Positions 5,448-7,432 of a DNA stretch of 7,432 nucleotides are shown in pieces. Each line of letters opens with the position of its first letter. The first letter of the stretch is position 1. Source of the stretch: Phycisphaerae bacterium (GTDB lineage Bacteria; Planctomycetota; Phycisphaerae; UBA1845; UTPLA1); NCBI GenBank assembly GCA_029259995.1, contig JAJDEC010000534.1, forward strand, positions 1 to 7,432, written 5' to 3'. The notes beneath the pieces were generated by a model. The model was not told where the DNA came from and searched no databases. It saw only the letters and a program-made list of their open reading frames with translations. Position numbers and translations under genes: made by a program.

Positions 5448-6614
5448 ATGAACAGAAAAAACACCACTCAGGAACACACGACGGGCATTGTCGCACTGAT
5501 CGAAGGGCTGATCGATCGCGCCATCCGGACGCGTGCAAGCGACATCCACTTCGAGCCTCAGGATCGCTGCATTGCGGTTCGATTCCGCATCGACGGCCAT
5601 CTTCACGACATCGAGCAAATCCCGATCGTCTTGTTGCCCAACGTCGTCGCGCGGCTGAAGGTCCTGGCAAGCCTCCTGACTTATCGAGTCGATATCCCAC
5701 AGGAAGGTGCGATGACGCGGGAATTCGACGGCGATGCCTTCGATCTGCGGATCTCCACATTCCCGACGATTCGAGGCGAGCGGGTCGCCGTCCGAATCCT
5801 GCCGCGAAGCGACGACGCACGACAACTCGACGATCTCGGCCTCAGCGACAGCCTTCGAGCCGGCCTCTGGCACGCCGCCATGGGCGGCGACGGCCTGCTC
5901 TGCGCCTGCGGCCCCGCCGGCAGCGGAAAAACCACGACGCTCTACGCCCTGCTGAACCGACTTCGCGCCGAACGGCCGACTGCGAGCTTCGTGACAGTCG
6001 AGGATCCCGTTGAACTTCGCCTCGACGGAATCGCCCAGATCCAGGTCTCGGCACACGGCGAACTCACATTTGATCGCGCCCTGCGCAGCGTGCTGCGACA
6101 GGATCCGCAGGTGCTGTTGATCGGCGAGATACGAGATCGCCAGACCGCCGCCATCGCCGTAGAGGCGGCACTCACTGGCCATCTCGTCCTGACGTCATTC
6201 CATAGCGGCAACAGTACCGACGCAATCATCCGACTGCTCGAGATGGGAATCCCTCCCTATCAGCTCACGAGCGCACTGCGTCTCGTCGTGTGCCAACGAC
6301 TCCTGCGATTGAAATGCCCGGATTGCGAACTCTCGCGCCTCGACCGCGACGGCGCCGAATCCCCGCTCTGCGATACATGCCTCGGCGTCGGCTATCGAGG
6401 CCGCACGGCATGCGCCGAATCGATCCGGATGGACACGCCTTTGCGCGATGCGATACTCAAGCAATCCAACGCCGAGCATCTGTCCAAGATTGTCGGCGCG
6501 CAACCTGAATTCACGACTCTCGTTGACGACGCCCAACGCCATGTGAATGCCGGCCGCACGACACAGGCGGAAGTGGACGCGACACACTGCACGCGGAATT
6601 ACAACACGGAGTAG
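5448..6614 (+). CDS. gspE: GspE/PilB-type secretion or pilus assembly ATPase, short form
   Basis: 388 residues from the ATG at 5448; a GTG at 5379 would add 23 residues of no recognisable character, and neither start has a strong ribosome binding site. The N-terminal PAS-like subdomain holds ASDIHFEP (30-37). Then come Walker A GPAGSGKTT (155-163), the Asp box VEDPVE (184-189), Walker B LLIGEIRD (223-230) and the His box ALTGHLVLTSFH (241-252). The tetracysteine zinc site of GspE/PilB proteins is present as CPDC (290-293) and CDTC (308-311), which separates it from PilT-type retraction ATPases. ATP hydrolysis by a hexamer at the cytoplasmic face drives (pseudo)pilus assembly. The protein lacks the roughly 150-residue N-terminal MshEN/N1 region of classical GspE and PilB. 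gspF follows after 2 nt, so the two are surely one operon. The gene is divergent from the sigma factor gene. Confidence 0.93.
   Translation: MNRKNTTQEHTTGIVALIEGLIDRAIRTRASDIHFEPQDRCIAVRFRIDGHLHDIEQIPIVLLPNVVARLKVLASLLTYRVDIPQEGAMTREFDGDAFDLRISTFPTIRGERVAVRILPRSDDARQLDDLGLSDSLRAGLWHAAMGGDGLLCACGPAGSGKTTTLYALLNRLRAERPTASFVTVEDPVELRLDGIAQIQVSAHGELTFDRALRSVLRQDPQVLLIGEIRDRQTAAIAVEAALTGHLVLTSFHSGNSTDAIIRLLEMGIPPYQLTSALRLVVCQRLLRLKCPDCELSRLDRDGAESPLCDTCLGVGYRGRTACAESIRMDTPLRDAILKQSNAEHLSKIVGAQPEFTTLVDDAQRHVNAGRTTQAEVDATHCTRNYNTE
6608..6611 (+). promoter_or_regulatory. Ribosome binding site of gspF inside the end of gspE
   Basis: GGAG at 6608-6611 overlaps the last gspE codons and stop and lies 5 nt before the ATG at 6617. 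This fixes the gspF start and indicates translation linked to gspE. Confidence 0.7.
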
Positions 6615-6616
6615 TC

Positions 6617-7432
6617 ATGGCCGCATATGAATACACAGGTCAGTTGCCGCAAGGCACCGCGATGACCGGCACGTTTGAAGCCAACAACATCGACGAGGCG
6701 CGCAGCCAGTTGTCGGCGCTCGCAATTCAAGTCGCATCGCTCGCCGAAACGCCGCGCATTCGATCTCGTCGCGCCCTGTCGCGCGAGGACCTCCTCTTCT
6801 TTAACCAGCAGCTGGCGTCCCTCGCCGAAAATCGAATCGCACTCGACGAAGGCCTTCGCGCCGTTGCCCGGGATATTCGCCGCAGCCCGCTGAGAAGCGC
6901 CATCGAGGAACTCGCCGCCGATCTCGAACGCGGAATACCGCTCGAAAAGGCCGTCGCGAAACAGTCCGGCCGATTTCCGTCACTCTACGCCGATGTCCTG
7001 AAAGCCGGCGCCGAAAACAACCAGCTCGGCGCGACGCTCCTGAATCTGAACAACCATCTCACGTTGATCGACTCGACGCGACGCATCATCCTTGAAACAG
7101 TGACGTATCCGCTGATCATCCTCGCGATGCTCGCATGCCTCGTCACGTTTCTGATGATCGTCGTCGTTCCCGGGTTCGAAGAAGTTGTCTCCGGCATGTT
7201 CGGACTTGACTGGGACGCCAGCGACCCGCCCAGCATTGTCCTCCCAGGCCCCACGCGAATGCTGTTTGCCTTGTCGCGATCATGGCCCGCCATCCTTGGC
7301 GTCGCCTGCCCGACGATCCTCCTCCTTGTTGTCGCCTGGTTCATCTCCGGAAAATCTGACGCCGGGCGCCGATTGCGAAGCCGATTGTCCGTCATGATCC
7401 CGGGGCTCGCCGGCGCTCAACTCGCAAGCCTC
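6617..7432 (+). CDS. gspF: GspF/PilC-type inner-membrane platform protein, 3' end outside the window
   Basis: 272 codons are visible from the ATG at 6617 with no stop; the family is usually about 400 residues, so about two thirds is present. The N-terminus YEYTGQLPQGTAMTGTFEA is the usual short leader domain of GspF/PilC. The first T2SSF domain covers about 57-185, with FFNQQLASLAENRIALDEGL and FPSLYADVLKAGAENNQLG corresponding to the family's F-x-R-x-L-A and FP-x-x-Y...GE-x-x-G-x-L patterns. The acidic residue of the latter is shifted by one (AGAENN rather than the usual AGE). Membrane segments lie at about 163-186 and 223-244, and a second T2SSF repeat appears to begin near 253-265. The protein binds the ATPase at the cytoplasmic side and acts as the platform for pseudopilin or pilin assembly. 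Confidence 0.93.
   Translation, partial: MAAYEYTGQLPQGTAMTGTFEANNIDEARSQLSALAIQVASLAETPRIRSRRALSREDLLFFNQQLASLAENRIALDEGLRAVARDIRRSPLRSAIEELAADLERGIPLEKAVAKQSGRFPSLYADVLKAGAENNQLGATLLNLNNHLTLIDSTRRIILETVTYPLIILAMLACLVTFLMIVVVPGFEEVVSGMFGLDWDASDPPSIVLPGPTRMLFALSRSWPAILGVACPTILLLVVAWFISGKSDAGRRLRSRLSVMIPGLAGAQLASL

Noticed and set aside
5394..6182. Minus-strand open frame of 262 codons opposite gspE
   Set aside because: It is antisense to Walker A and the other conserved ATPase motifs and would cross the regulatory gap; no domain seen.

Overview
The window is a GC-rich (roughly 58-60%), gene-dense stretch of bacterial chromosome. Several features suggest a planctomycete, perhaps Phycisphaerae-like. 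These are a membrane protein ending in a GGYL...IDDR-type domain, a YbhN-type flippase-like protein with a soluble insert after its first membrane helix, a secreted metalloprotease with a Cys-Gly/hydrophobic/poly-Arg tail, a short GspE-type ATPase, and frequent TTG/GTG starts with weak ribosome binding sites. The assignment is inference from protein character; no rRNA or other marker gene is present.

Left part, plus strand (1-2394): the C-terminal part of a polytopic membrane protein, whose upstream reading frame carries an in-frame TAA at 35-37, is followed after 41 bp by a lysylphosphatidylglycerol synthase-type transmembrane protein. Minus strand (2303-3772): a secreted M43-like zinc metalloprotease with an Ig-like (Big_5-type) domain and a C-terminal sorting-like tail. 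Its 3' end overlaps the flippase-like gene tail-to-tail by 92 bp. Positions 3773-4195 carry no convincing gene.

Right part: a minus-strand two-gene unit encodes an ECF-type sigma factor and a 152-residue protein with one possible membrane segment, overlapping by 14 nt. It is divergent from a plus-strand unit with a GspE/PilB-type ATPase and, 2 nt later, a GspF/PilC-type inner-membrane platform protein cut by the window end. The ATPase and platform protein are the motor core of a type II secretion or type IV pilus-like machine.

The most notable non-coding signal is in the divergent gap between the sigma factor and gspE. An 18-nt motif occurs twice in inverted orientation (15/18 identical), with centres 48 bp apart. 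The left copy covers the -35 box of a candidate promoter reading toward gspE. I infer that the sigma unit and the secretion/pilus unit may be co-regulated there. I saw no mobile element, CRISPR array, tRNA or rRNA.
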